Origin: Planctomycetota bacterium
GTDB lineage: Bacteria; Planctomycetota; UBA1135; GCA-002686595
DNA length: 64,000 bases
Reading direction: 5' to 3'
Assembly (NCBI GenBank): GCA_028278425.1
Contig: JANQEJ010000342.1
Span: forward strand, 23,739 to 87,738
The notes under the pieces are model-generated. The model saw only the letters and a list, made by a program, of their open reading frames with translations, was not told the origin of the DNA and did not search any database. The first letter of the stretch is position 1. The number at the start of each line of letters is the position of its first letter. The position numbers and the translations under genes are program-made. This document shows, piece by piece, positions 15,087-23,295 of this stretch.

Positions 15087-18000
15087 TCAGCGCTCCAGGA
15101 TCTCCCGAATCCGCACCAACAGATCCTCCGCCGAAAACGGCTTCTCCAGGAACTCCACCCCGTCGTCCACCACTCCCCGGTGGAGCACGACGTTCGACGT
15201 ATACCCCGACGCATAGAGCACGCGCACGTCGTTCCTCAGCTTGACGACCTCCTCCGCCAGCTCGCGCCCCGACATGTCCGGCATGACGACGTCCGTTAGC
15301 AGCAACGCGATCTTCCCGTCGTGCCTCTTCACGATCTCGAGCGCCTCGAGCGGCCCTTCCGCGTCGAGCACGCGGTACCCGTGCCGCTTGAGAATCCGCC
15401 CCGTCGACCGGCGCACGGCCGGGTTGTCGTCGCACAGGAGCACGGTCTCCCTCCCGTTGAGCGAACGCCTCTTCGTCGGCGTGAGCTCGCGGACCTCGAA
15501 CGCCTCGCTCTCGGCCGCCGGCAGGTACATCCGGAACGTCGTCCCCCGGCCGACCTCGCTGTACACCGTCAGATGCCCGCCCGATTGCTTCACGATCCCG
15601 TGGGCCGAAGCGAGCCCGAGCCCGGTGCCCTTGCCCTGGGCCTTCGTGGAGAAGAACGGCTCGAAGACGTGCGGGAGCGTGGCGTCGTCGATGCCCGCGC
15701 CGGTGTCGGTCACGCTGACCACCACGTGCGGCCCGGCGTGCGCGCCCACGTGGCGCGCGACGTAGTCCTCGTCGAGCGTCGCCGTTCCCGACTCGATCAC
15801 GATCCGCCCGCCGGCGGGCATCGCGTCGCGCGCGTTGAGCGCGAGGTTCAAGAGCACCTGCTCGAGCTGCCCCCGGTCGGCGAGCACGTGCGCGGCGTCC
15901 TTCGCCGGCAGGACCGCGAGCTCGATGTCCTCGCGGATCACGCGCCGGAGCATCGGCTCCATGGCGCGCAGCACGTCTCCCAGATCGAACACGCGCGGCT
16001 GGCGGAGCTGCTGGCGGCTGAAGGCGAGAAGTTGGCCCGTTAACTCGGCCGCGCGCTCGGCGGAGCGCTGGATCTCCTCCACGTGCTCGGCGCACTCGTC
16101 GGCGGCGCCCTCTTCGATGGCGTGCCGCAGGAGGTCCGCTTGCCCGAGCAGGACCGTGAGCATGTTGTTGAAGTCGTGCGCGACGCCTCCGGCGAGACGG
16201 CCGACCGCCTCCAGGCGCGTCGACTCGACGAGCTGTGCGCGCAACCGCTCCTTTTCCTGCTCGTCGACGAGGCGGCGCGAGACGTCGCGCAGCACGGCGG
16301 TCAACCGCCGCCGGCCGTCGGGATAGCGCTCCACGCCGACGGACACCTCGATCGGGAGCTCGCTTCCGTCCTTGCGCCGGGCGGTGAGCTCCATGGGGTC
16401 CCCCGCGCTCGGCGGCTCGTCGGTGCGGTCGCGTTCCGCGAGGAAAGCGAGGACCGCCGCGGCGTCACGCTCGGGCATCGACTCGGCGAGCGACGTGCCG
16501 GGAAGCTCGTCCTCGTCGCAACCGAAGATCCGCGCCGCCGCCGGGTTGGCGAAGAGGATCACTCCGTCCGCGTTGATCGTGAGGATCGCGTCCTTGGCGG
16601 TCTCCGCCACGACGCGGTACTTCTCCTCGCTGGCGCGGAGCGACGCCTCGACGCGCTGGCGCTCGGCGATCTCCTCCTCGAGCGCGGCGTTGCGCCGGGC
16701 CATGGCGAGCGTGCGTAGCCGGTGTGCGCCGAGGACACCCCCGATGGCGAGGAGGCCGACCAGGCCGAGAAACCACGCGGTCTCGTAGAAGTGGGGCTCG
16801 AGCGTGAGGTCGAATCCAGCGGCGGTCTCGCTCCAGACGCCGTCGCCGTTCGCGGCCATCACCTCGAAGGTGTAGTCCCCGGGCGGAACGTTGGTGTACC
16901 GGGCGACCCGGCTCGAGCCGGCGTCGATCCAGTCCGGGTCGTGGCCGGCGAGCCGGTAGCGGAAGTGGACCAGGTGAGGAGCGACGAAACCGAGTCCCGC
17001 GTAGACGATCTCAAGATCGCCGCCGCCGGGCGGCGCGCTCGCCCCGCCGCGGAAGTCGATCTCCACGCGGTCGACCACGACGCGTTCGATCGCCACGAGC
17101 GGCGCCACGCTCTGGACCGGCACGTCGCCGGGATCGATGCGCACGATTCCCTCGATCGTCGTGAACCAGAGCGCCCCCTCCGGGTCGCGGCAGGCCCACC
17201 ACTGATCGCCCTCGCCGGTGGGGAGCGTGCGGCACTGGACGCGCGCCGCGCGCCCGGCGGCGACGTCGTCCAGGGCGTCCCGCGACGCGCGAAAGACTCC
17301 CCGGTTGGAGTTGATCCAGAGGTTCCCGCGGTCGTCGGCGAGGATGCCGCCCAGGCTGTCGTCCGGCAGGCCGTGCTCGGTGCTGAGACGCGCGGCGCCG
17401 GCTTCGTCGACCCGCAGTAGGCCTTCGCCGTACGTCCCGATCCAGAGCACGCCGCGCTCGTCTTCGTGGAGCGAGCGCATCGCCCCCGTGCGCTGGACGG
17501 CGGAGAGGTCGCGCGCCTCGAACGCGCCTTCGCGAGCGCGCAGGAGGTCGGTTCCGTGCGCGAACCAGAAGCCGCCGTCGCGCGCCGGGGCCAGGAAGAA
17601 GCCCTCGTTCGCGTCGCGCGCGCCGCCCGGCGCGGGAAGCGGGTAGCGGGAGTGGATTGGACCCTCTTGGACGTGGACGATCTCCGAGCGGTTTCCGGTC
17701 CAAAGCCGCCCGCTCGCATCTTTGGCGAGAAAGCGCGGGTGCGGGCTCAGCCCGTGCGGCACGCGCGCTCCGTCCGAGGCCCGGATGACGTCGTAATCGG
17801 TGGCGAGCCAGAGCTCCGTCCCGTCGTGGTGCAGCGCGGTGACGTTCCGCCCCTCGGCGAGCGGAAGGGGAGTGAAGGCCCCGCCGTCGAAGGCGACGGC
17901 CGACGGACCGACGGCGAGCCAGAGCCCGCCTTCGGGAGACCCCGTGAGGAAACGTGCGCCGCCGGAGAGGAGCCAGCGGCGGAACGGCGCCGGCTCGAGC

Positions 18001-18962
18001 TGCACGAGGCCGCGCCCGGCGGTGCCGACCCAGAGGTTCCCTTCGCGGTCGTGCAGCGCGGCGGTCGCCGGCGCGTCGACGTCCAGCTCGAAGACGAGCT
18101 CCATCGCGCCTCGCGCGTTCAGCCGAAACAGGCCGCCGGCGGCCGTGCCGAACAACGTGTTGCCCGCGTCGTCCACGCACCAGGAGCGGGGCACGAAGCC
18201 CTCGTCACGACGCTCGAAGCTCCCGTCCGCGTTCTGCCGGTGGCGGAAGCGCCGTCCGGCCTCCCAGAACCAGGGTCGGCCCGTGGAAGGGTCGGGGCCG
18301 ACTTGGCCGAGCTTCTCGCGCGGCACGAGCCACTCAACGCCGCCCGCGTCGATCCGGGCTCCGCCCTCGCCGGTCGCCGCCCAGAGGACCTCGTCCTCGT
18401 CGACGTAGAGGTCCCACGCGCGGGCGTTGCGACTCAGCGCGAGACGCTCGTCGTCGAAGGCTCCGTCCCGGAGGCGGGCGATCGTCCGGTCGCCGATCCA
18501 GACGCTGCCGCGCGGCCCCGCCGCGACGGCTTGCACGGCGCCCGGGACGCCCTGATCCGCTCCGTAGCGCGTGAAGCGCCCGTTCTCGTGGCAGACGAGG
18601 CCGTGGTGGGTGCCGATCCAGAGCCGCCCGCGCGCGTCCTCGCAGAGAGCGAGGACGCGGTTGCTGAGAAAGGCCTCGGTGTTCGCCACGCCGAAGACGG
18701 TGAACGCGGTGCCGTCGAAGCGGACGAGGCCGCCGAACGTCGCGAGCCAGAGGTACCCGTCGCGCGTCTGGACGACGTCGTTGACCGAGTTCTGCGGCAG
18801 CCCGTCCTCGGTCGTCCAGCGGCGCTCGAGGAACTCGACGACCTCGGGAACGGTCGCGTCCTGCGCGGCGGACGGGGGATCGGCGAGGAGGACGCCGGCC
18901 GCGAGCGCGCAGCCGGCGAGGCTTCCCGGCGTCCGTCCTCCGTGTCTCGTGAGCGCTTGCAT
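15087..18962 (-). CDS. One-protein hybrid two-component system with periplasmic propeller
   Basis: A 1291-residue hybrid sensor from the ATG at 18962; an upstream TTG at 19034 is possible but lacks a signal. A signal peptide (about 1-35) precedes a long set of Reg_prop blades (W-I-G-T-x-G-L-x-R, W-T-T-E-D-G-L-P-Q-N-S-V-N-D), a Y_Y_Y domain ending near Y-T-F-E-V-M-A-A-N-G-D-G-V-W, and one transmembrane helix. The cytoplasmic part has a PAS domain, HisKA with phospho-acceptor His in G-G-V-A-H-D-F-N-N, a HATPase (N-box L-A-L-N-A-R-D-A, G-T-G-L-G-L-A) and a C-terminal receiver with Asp in L-L-L-T-D-V-V-M-P. In Bacteroides-type hybrids this layout senses glycans; that ligand class is only an inference here. 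No separate output domain is present. Confidence 0.9.
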   Translation of the reverse strand: MQALTRHGGRTPGSLAGCALAAGVLLADPPSAAQDATVPEVVEFLERRWTTEDGLPQNSVNDVVQTRDGYLWLATFGGLVRFDGTAFTVFGVANTEAFLSNRVLALCEDARGRLWIGTHHGLVCHENGRFTRYGADQGVPGAVQAVAAGPRGSVWIGDRTIARLRDGAFDDERLALSRNARAWDLYVDEDEVLWAATGEGGARIDAGGVEWLVPREKLGQVGPDPSTGRPWFWEAGRRFRHRQNADGSFERRDEGFVPRSWCVDDAGNTLFGTAAGGLFRLNARGAMELVFELDVDAPATAALHDREGNLWVGTAGRGLVQLEPAPFRRWLLSGGARFLTGSPEGGLWLAVGPSAVAFDGGAFTPLPLAEGRNVTALHHDGTELWLATDYDVIRASDGARVPHGLSPHPRFLAKDASGRLWTGNRSEIVHVQEGPIHSRYPLPAPGGARDANEGFFLAPARDGGFWFAHGTDLLRAREGAFEARDLSAVQRTGAMRSLHEDERGVLWIGTYGEGLLRVDEAGAARLSTEHGLPDDSLGGILADDRGNLWINSNRGVFRASRDALDDVAAGRAARVQCRTLPTGEGDQWWACRDPEGALWFTTIEGIVRIDPGDVPVQSVAPLVAIERVVVDRVEIDFRGGASAPPGGGDLEIVYAGLGFVAPHLVHFRYRLAGHDPDWIDAGSSRVARYTNVPPGDYTFEVMAANGDGVWSETAAGFDLTLEPHFYETAWFLGLVGLLAIGGVLGAHRLRTLAMARRNAALEEEIAERQRVEASLRASEEKYRVVAETAKDAILTINADGVILFANPAAARIFGCDEDELPGTSLAESMPERDAAAVLAFLAERDRTDEPPSAGDPMELTARRKDGSELPIEVSVGVERYPDGRRRLTAVLRDVSRRLVDEQEKERLRAQLVESTRLEAVGRLAGGVAHDFNNMLTVLLGQADLLRHAIEEGAADECAEHVEEIQRSAERAAELTGQLLAFSRQQLRQPRVFDLGDVLRAMEPMLRRVIREDIELAVLPAKDAAHVLADRGQLEQVLLNLALNARDAMPAGGRIVIESGTATLDEDYVARHVGAHAGPHVVVSVTDTGAGIDDATLPHVFEPFFSTKAQGKGTGLGLASAHGIVKQSGGHLTVYSEVGRGTTFRMYLPAAESEAFEVRELTPTKRRSLNGRETVLLCDDNPAVRRSTGRILKRHGYRVLDAEGPLEALEIVKRHDGKIALLLTDVVMPDMSGRELAEEVVKLRNDVRVLYASGYTSNVVLHRGVVDDGVEFLEKPFSAEDLLVRIREILER

Positions 18963-19080
18963 CCCGGCGGCAGCCAGCTTGCTCCGGAATCGGGGGAAAG
19001 CAAGGACGGGCGCCGCGCGTCGCGGTCGTCGCAACCGTTGCGTCCCGCCCGCGGGACCGGGCGCGGACGTCGGCCGCGGG

Positions 19081-21342
19081 TCAGTCCGACGACGCGCGTC
19101 GCGCCGCGTCGAGCAGGTTCTGCACGGCGTCGAGCACCGGACGGCTCTGCACGCACACCAGCATGTCGCGCCAGTAGAAGAGCCGGCAGCGCGGGTCCTC
19201 GTCCCAGGTGTCGGGCGCGACGTGGTTGCGGATCATGTCCGTGAGCCCGTCGGCGGTCTCCCAGTCGTCGTATCCCGGGCGCGAGCGCAGCAGGTCGCCC
19301 GCCTCGTAGAAGCGTGCCTCGACCGGTGGGAAATCGTCGAAGACCACCGCCCCGTCCTGAAGCGACACCGAGAGCTCGCACGCGTCGGCGAGCCACTCGA
19401 GCGCCGTCCCGAGCGTGACGTCCTCGAGGACGAGCGCCACCTCGAACTCCTCGCGGTAGCGGTTGGGGAACACGATCGGGACGCCGCGCTCGCGGCCGAG
19501 CAGGCGCGCCATGTCGACCGCGTCGGTCTCGTCGAAGTGGATCGACAGCTTCCGCTGGAGCTCTTCCGCGAGCTCCGCCCTCCAGTCGGGCTCTTCGACC
19601 TCCGGCTGCGCGCCGCGGTTCAGCATGCGGTTGAGCGCCGCTTCCGCGCGGACGTGCATCTCGTCGGTCTGCATGATGACGACGAGCCCCCGCCAGTAGT
19701 CGATCGCGACGCCGTCGCTCTCCCAGGTGTTCTCTTCGTAGGTGAGCTCCTGAGTCAAAGCGATCACCTCGTCCACGTCGGAGGAGAACTCCTCCTCCTC
19801 CTCTTCGTTCCGCGGCGTCCGGATCAGGTCGCCCACGTTGTAGAAGCGCAGGTCGAGCGCCTGAGGCAGGTCGCCGCGCTCGCCGACGTACACGGCGTGG
19901 CGCGCGAGGCACCAGTCCACGTTGTCGATCGAGCGCGCGAGCAGGTCGAGGACCTGCTCGACGCGGAGCTTGCCCTGCAGCCAGAAGCGCTCGCCCTCGT
20001 AGTCGAGCAGGAAGCGGCGTTCGGCGACGAAGTTGATCCCGGTCCGCTCGCGCAGCCAGTCGATCGTGGTCCCGAGCGACGCGCCGTGGAAGGCGACGTC
20101 GACGTACTGTTGGAGCTCGTCGCGCAGGTCGGCGCGCCACTCCTCCGGCGCGCTCTGGCGTTCGACGCGCACTCGCTCCGGCGGCTTGGACGCGTCCTCC
20201 GGCGCGCCGACGAGCGCGGCGGGAAGCGGCGGCGTCGCCGCCGTGGTGAACGCGGTCCAGCTCAGCGTGGCGACGAGGGCGACGCCGAGGAAGGCGCTCC
20301 TCTTCGTGGTCGGGCGGAAGCGGGTGATCATCAGGATCCTCCATTTCATGTCGGGACTTCCGTGCAGGAACCCGACCGAGGGCGCGCGCGTGCTCGAATG
20401 CACCGAGCGGGGCGTCTCCTCGACCAGGCGCAGCAGGGTGCGTGCGTACGGGACGGGGCCGGAGTCCCGGGCGAGGGCCAGGGCCTCCCAGTCGCGGGCC
20501 GATTCCTGCGCCGCGCGCAGGCGCGCGAAGGCGAGGTGGACCAGCGGGTGGAACCAGTAGAGGCGCTTCAGCGCGACGAGCAGCGCGTTCAGGGCCACGT
20601 CGCCGCGCTTCAGGTGCGCGAGCTCGTGCAGGAGCACGTGGCGGAGCTCCGCGGGGGAGAAGTCGCGCAGGACCGAGTCGGGCAGCAACACGCGCGGGCG
20701 GAACAGGCCCGTGGCCGCGGGGGAGGCGACGAGGTCGGTCCGAATCAACGCGACCGGCGACCCGAAGCCGGCGGCGCGGCGGCACTCCTCGACGAGATCG
20801 AGCACCTCCGGGTCGAGCACGCGCGGCGCGCGCGCGAGGCGGCGCCGGAACCCGCGTTCGCGCCGGAGGTCGCGCAGCAGAAGGAGCAGCGCGATCGCGA
20901 GCCACGCGCCGACGGCGAGACCCTTCCACGGCACGCGGCGCGAGACGGGCGGGCTGGCTTCGCTCACCGTCTTCTCGCTTCGGGCCGTTTCCCCGAGCAG
21001 CGACGCGGCGGGGCGGCTGCGGAGCGCGGCGGCCGGCGCGGCGTCGGCCGCGGGCATCGTCGGTGCCGGCTCGATCGCGCGCTCGCTTGTCCGCAGATCG
21101 ACCTCGACTTCGTCGCTTCGCTCGATCGACGGCCGATACGACGTGAGCTCCCAGTCGACCGCGGCCCCGGGCACCGCCGGCTGCACCGGCAGGAGCAGCC
21201 GCACGACGACGAGACCCCACAGCCCGTAGCGCCAGCGCGGCGTCAGCCAGCGCGCGAAGAGCCGCTGCACGACGAGGATGCCGAGGACGAGGAGCGCCAC
21301 CTGCCACGAGGTGCGCAGGCACCAGGAGAGGAGGACTTCCAT
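19081..21342 (-). CDS. BlaR1-like M56 metalloprotease with STN-like C-terminal repeats
   Basis: A 753-residue membrane protein whose ATG overlaps the stop of the BlaI-type gene (TGATG). The N-terminal part is an M56/BlaR1 protease: transmembrane segments near 10-30, 40-55, 140-157 and about 280-300, and the zinc motif H-E-L-A-H at 239-243. In family members this domain cleaves the cognate repressor. The penicillin-binding sensor of classical BlaR1 is absent. Instead the exported C-terminal ~450 residues hold at least two repeats resembling secretin/TonB short N-terminal (STN) domains: S-L-G-T-T-I-D-W-L-R-E-R-T-G-I and T-L-G-T-A-L-E-W-L-A-D-A-C-E-L, each followed by an A-x-x-F-Y-x-x-G-D-L-L/I-R segment. 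The signal is therefore probably not a beta-lactam. Confidence 0.85.
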   Translation of the reverse strand: MEVLLSWCLRTSWQVALLVLGILVVQRLFARWLTPRWRYGLWGLVVVRLLLPVQPAVPGAAVDWELTSYRPSIERSDEVEVDLRTSERAIEPAPTMPAADAAPAAALRSRPAASLLGETARSEKTVSEASPPVSRRVPWKGLAVGAWLAIALLLLLRDLRRERGFRRRLARAPRVLDPEVLDLVEECRRAAGFGSPVALIRTDLVASPAATGLFRPRVLLPDSVLRDFSPAELRHVLLHELAHLKRGDVALNALLVALKRLYWFHPLVHLAFARLRAAQESARDWEALALARDSGPVPYARTLLRLVEETPRSVHSSTRAPSVGFLHGSPDMKWRILMITRFRPTTKRSAFLGVALVATLSWTAFTTAATPPLPAALVGAPEDASKPPERVRVERQSAPEEWRADLRDELQQYVDVAFHGASLGTTIDWLRERTGINFVAERRFLLDYEGERFWLQGKLRVEQVLDLLARSIDNVDWCLARHAVYVGERGDLPQALDLRFYNVGDLIRTPRNEEEEEEFSSDVDEVIALTQELTYEENTWESDGVAIDYWRGLVVIMQTDEMHVRAEAALNRMLNRGAQPEVEEPDWRAELAEELQRKLSIHFDETDAVDMARLLGRERGVPIVFPNRYREEFEVALVLEDVTLGTALEWLADACELSVSLQDGAVVFDDFPPVEARFYEAGDLLRSRPGYDDWETADGLTDMIRNHVAPDTWDEDPRCRLFYWRDMLVCVQSRPVLDAVQNLLDAARRASSD

Positions 21343-21716
21343 CACCCGCCCTCCTTCTCGTCGAGGATGCGCCGCAGCTCGGCGAGCTCGTCGCCGGAGA
21401 GCTTGCTCTCGCGCAGGAAATAGGCGAGCAGCGGGCTCGCGTCGCCGCCGTGTACGCGCTCGAGGAACGAGCGGCTCTCCGCGCGCACGTAGTCGTCGCG
21501 CTCGATGCGCGCGCGGTAGCGGTAGCGCTGCCCGTCCACGTCGAAGGCGAGGACGCCCTTCTTCACCAGGCGGCCGAGCAGCGTCTTGACCGTGCGCGGG
21601 CTCCAGGCCTTCTCGGGGAGGTCCTCGGCCACCTCCTGCGCGGTCGCCCCGGGCCGGTCCCAGACGGCCTCCATCACGGCCCATTCGGCGTTCGAGATCT
21701 TCGGCGGGTCGGTCAT
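21342..21716 (-). CDS. blaI: BlaI/MecI-family repressor
   Basis: A 124-residue winged-helix repressor. It opens with the family signature I-S-N-A-E-W-A-V-M-E-A-V-W and has a recognition-helix region W-S-P-R-T-V-K-T-L-L-G-R-L-V-K-K-G, a wing with Y-R-Y-R-A and a C-terminal dimerisation part containing L-L-A-Y-F-L. The start codon follows a GGAGGAG. It overlaps the BlaR1-like gene by one base, and two BlaI-type palindromes lie 22 nt or more upstream of its start, so it should repress its own operon until cleaved by the partner protease. The name marks the family; there is no beta-lactamase gene nearby, so the target regulon is unknown. Confidence 0.92.
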   Translation of the reverse strand: MTDPPKISNAEWAVMEAVWDRPGATAQEVAEDLPEKAWSPRTVKTLLGRLVKKGVLAFDVDGQRYRYRARIERDDYVRAESRSFLERVHGGDASPLLAYFLRESKLSGDELAELRRILDEKEGG

Positions 21717-21738
21717 CGCGGGGCTCCTCCGTCCTCGT

Positions 21739-21754
21739 GACTACAGCCGTAGTC
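21739..21754. promoter_or_regulatory. BlaI-type operator, proximal
   Basis: GACTACAGCCGTAGTC has perfect GACTAC/GTAGTC arms and matches the known BlaI box TACA-N2-TGTA with one change. Its centre is 18 bp from the next box. Confidence 0.75.
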
Positions 21755-21757
21755 GAG

Positions 21758-21771
21758 ACTACAGTTGTAGT
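21758..21771. promoter_or_regulatory. BlaI-type operator, distal
   Basis: ACTACAGTTGTAGT is a palindrome with ACTACA/TGTAGT arms around a 2-nt centre, an exact match to TACA-N2-TGTA. Together with the box at 21739 it forms a tandem operator in front of the BlaI/BlaR1-type operon. Confidence 0.85.
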
Positions 21772-21947
21772 TACCCGGCGCGACCGCTTTTTTCGGCGGC
21801 GGGCGCGGAGTCCTTACCCGCGCAGTAGCGGCTCGGGGTCGTTCCCAGCGCCTGGCGGAGCATCGCGATGAAGCCGCTCGGGCTCTCGTAGCCCACCTCC
21901 AGGGCTACCGCGGTCACCGGCTCGCCGGCGGCGAGGAGCGACCCCGG
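21771..21947 (-). pseudogene. Remnant of an AraC-family regulator (C-terminal HTH)
   Basis: Read on the minus strand from just after the stop of the OmpR-type gene, the frame gives about 58 residues. They contain the second HTH of an AraC-type protein: L-L-A-A-G-E-P-V-T-A-V-A-L, E-V-G-Y-E-S-P-S-G-F-I and R-Q-A-L-G-T-T-P-S-R-Y. It ends at TAA 21771-21773. The N-terminal ligand-binding domain and the first HTH are missing and no start codon precedes it, so this is a decayed fragment. It is in the same frame as the preceding gene, separated only by that gene's TAG. Confidence 0.75.
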
Positions 21948-22661
21948 CTAAGCGACGGCTTCGTCCGCGCGCGCGAGCCGGTAGCCCTCGCCCACGAGCG
22001 TCTGGATCATCCGCCGCCCGCTGCGGTCGAGCTTTCGGCGCAGGCGTGCGACCACGACCTCCACCATCGAGGTGCCGGGGTCGAACTCCGTGCCCCAGAC
22101 GTCGCGCAGGAGCTCCGCGCGGGAGACGACCCGGCCGCGGGCTTCCGCCAGCGAGCGGAGCAGGTCGAACTCGCGCGGGGAGAGGTCGATGCGATTCGCG
22201 CCGATCTTGATGGTGCGGCGCCCGAGGTCGATGCGGAGCTCGCCGAAGTGCAGCACGGGCATGGAGGCGCGCCGGCGGAGGACCGCCGCGACGCGTGCGA
22301 CGAGCTCGCGCATCGCGAACGGCTTCGCGAGGTAGTCGTCGGCGCCGAGCCGCAGGCCGCGCACGCGTTCCTCGACGCCGTCGGACGCGGTGATGAAGAT
22401 CACCGGGGTGTCGTCGCCCTTGCGGCGCATCGCGGCGAGCAGGTCCCAGCCGCTTCCGCCCGGGATCCGCACGTCGACGAGGATCAGGTCGAAGTGCTCG
22501 CTTTCGAGGAGCCGCTGCGCCTGCGGGCCGTCGGCCGCCTCGGTGACCGCGGCGCCGTGCCGGCGGAGCGCGCTCGCGATCCGATCGCGAACGACGGCTT
22601 CGTCGGCGACGAGAAGCCTGGCGCCGACGAGATCCGGCATGCCGTTGGACTCGAGGGTCAT
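21948..22661 (-). CDS. OmpR-family response regulator
   Basis: A 237-residue regulator. Its receiver domain (about 10-130) has Asp in L-I-L-V-D-V-R-I-P, Thr in I-F-I-T-A-S and Lys in L-A-K-P-F. One acidic-pocket residue differs (L-L-V-A-D-E-A). The C-terminal winged helix carries the family motifs L-S-P-R-E-F-D-L-L, V-S-R-A-E-L-L and V-V-V-A-R-L-R-R-K-L ... G-Y-R-L. It follows the ECF sigma gene by 19 nt and that gene overlaps a histidine kinase, so all three likely form one operon and the kinase is its probable partner. The C-terminus (A-D-E-A-V-A) is directly followed by the AraC remnant in frame. Confidence 0.9.
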   Translation of the reverse strand: MTLESNGMPDLVGARLLVADEAVVRDRIASALRRHGAAVTEAADGPQAQRLLESEHFDLILVDVRIPGGSGWDLLAAMRRKGDDTPVIFITASDGVEERVRGLRLGADDYLAKPFAMRELVARVAAVLRRRASMPVLHFGELRIDLGRRTIKIGANRIDLSPREFDLLRSLAEARGRVVSRAELLRDVWGTEFDPGTSMVEVVVARLRRKLDRSGRRMIQTLVGEGYRLARADEAVA

Positions 22662-22680
22662 CGTTCCGATGCCCGCGCGA

Positions 22681-23295
22681 TCACGCGGCCTCCCCTTCGG
22701 GGTTCTCCAGGTTCGCGACGATCTCGCGCAGGAGCTTGACGCCGCGCGCGTAGCGCTTGCGAATCGCCTGCGGGCTGCGCCCGAGCAGCTCGGCCACCGC
22801 CTGCGTCGAGAGTCCCTCGTACGCGCGCAGGAACACGATCAGGCGCATGCTCTCGGGGACGCGATCGAGGGCGAGATGGAGCAGCTTGTTCAGCTCCCGG
22901 CGCTCGCAGGACGCGTCCGGCTCCGCGTCAAGGGCGGCGACGGTCGAGGCCGCATGCTGGTCGTCCCGCGACGTATCGAGCTCGCGCGAGCGGCGCGAGC
23001 GCCACCGCCACCAGTCCTTGATCTTGTTCGTGGCGATCGCGTAGAGCCACGGCTGGACTTCCCGCTCGACCCCGCGCCGCGGCAGCACGCGGTGAACCTG
23101 CAGGAACACGTCCTGCGCGAGGTCCTCGGCCGCGTGGGCGTCGCCCGTCATGCGGCGGGCATAGCTCTCGATGCGGCCGAAGTAGGCCGCGTGAACCGTG
23201 GCGAAATCGTGCACTGGCGACGTCGGCTTCGTCGCGCGCGGCGCCTCGTGGCTTCCGGTGCCCGGGACTGCGCTCAGGTGACTGGGGAAGATCAT
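22681..23295 (-). CDS. ECF-type sigma-70 factor
   Basis: A 204-residue extracytoplasmic-function sigma factor. Region 2 (about 30-100) contains Y-A-R-R-M-T-G-D-A-H-A-A-E-D-L-A-Q-D-V-F and the -10-binding W-L-Y-A-I-A-T-N-K-I-K-D-W-W-R. Region 4 (about 145-195) contains V-P-E-S-M-R-L-I-V-F-L and the HTH L-S-T-Q-A-V-A-E-L-L-G-R-S-P-Q-A-I-R-K-R. The ATG at 23295 overlaps the kinase stop by four bases (ATGA), so translation is coupled. No anti-sigma factor gene is adjacent; control may instead run through the linked histidine kinase and response regulator. Confidence 0.92.
   Translation of the reverse strand: MIFPSHLSAVPGTGSHEAPRATKPTSPVHDFATVHAAYFGRIESYARRMTGDAHAAEDLAQDVFLQVHRVLPRRGVEREVQPWLYAIATNKIKDWWRWRSRRSRELDTSRDDQHAASTVAALDAEPDASCERRELNKLLHLALDRVPESMRLIVFLRAYEGLSTQAVAELLGRSPQAIRKRYARGVKLLREIVANLENPEGEAA

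Noticed and set aside
18571..21423. Long plus-strand open frame across the kinase and BlaR1-like genes
   Set aside because: High GC leaves antisense frames open. It spans two recognised genes and the intergenic space and has Arg/Gly/Ala-rich composition without motifs.
21342..21716. Beta-lactam resistance locus
   Set aside because: The repressor and protease are BlaI/BlaR1-like, but there is no beta-lactamase or penicillin-binding sensor domain, so resistance is not supported.
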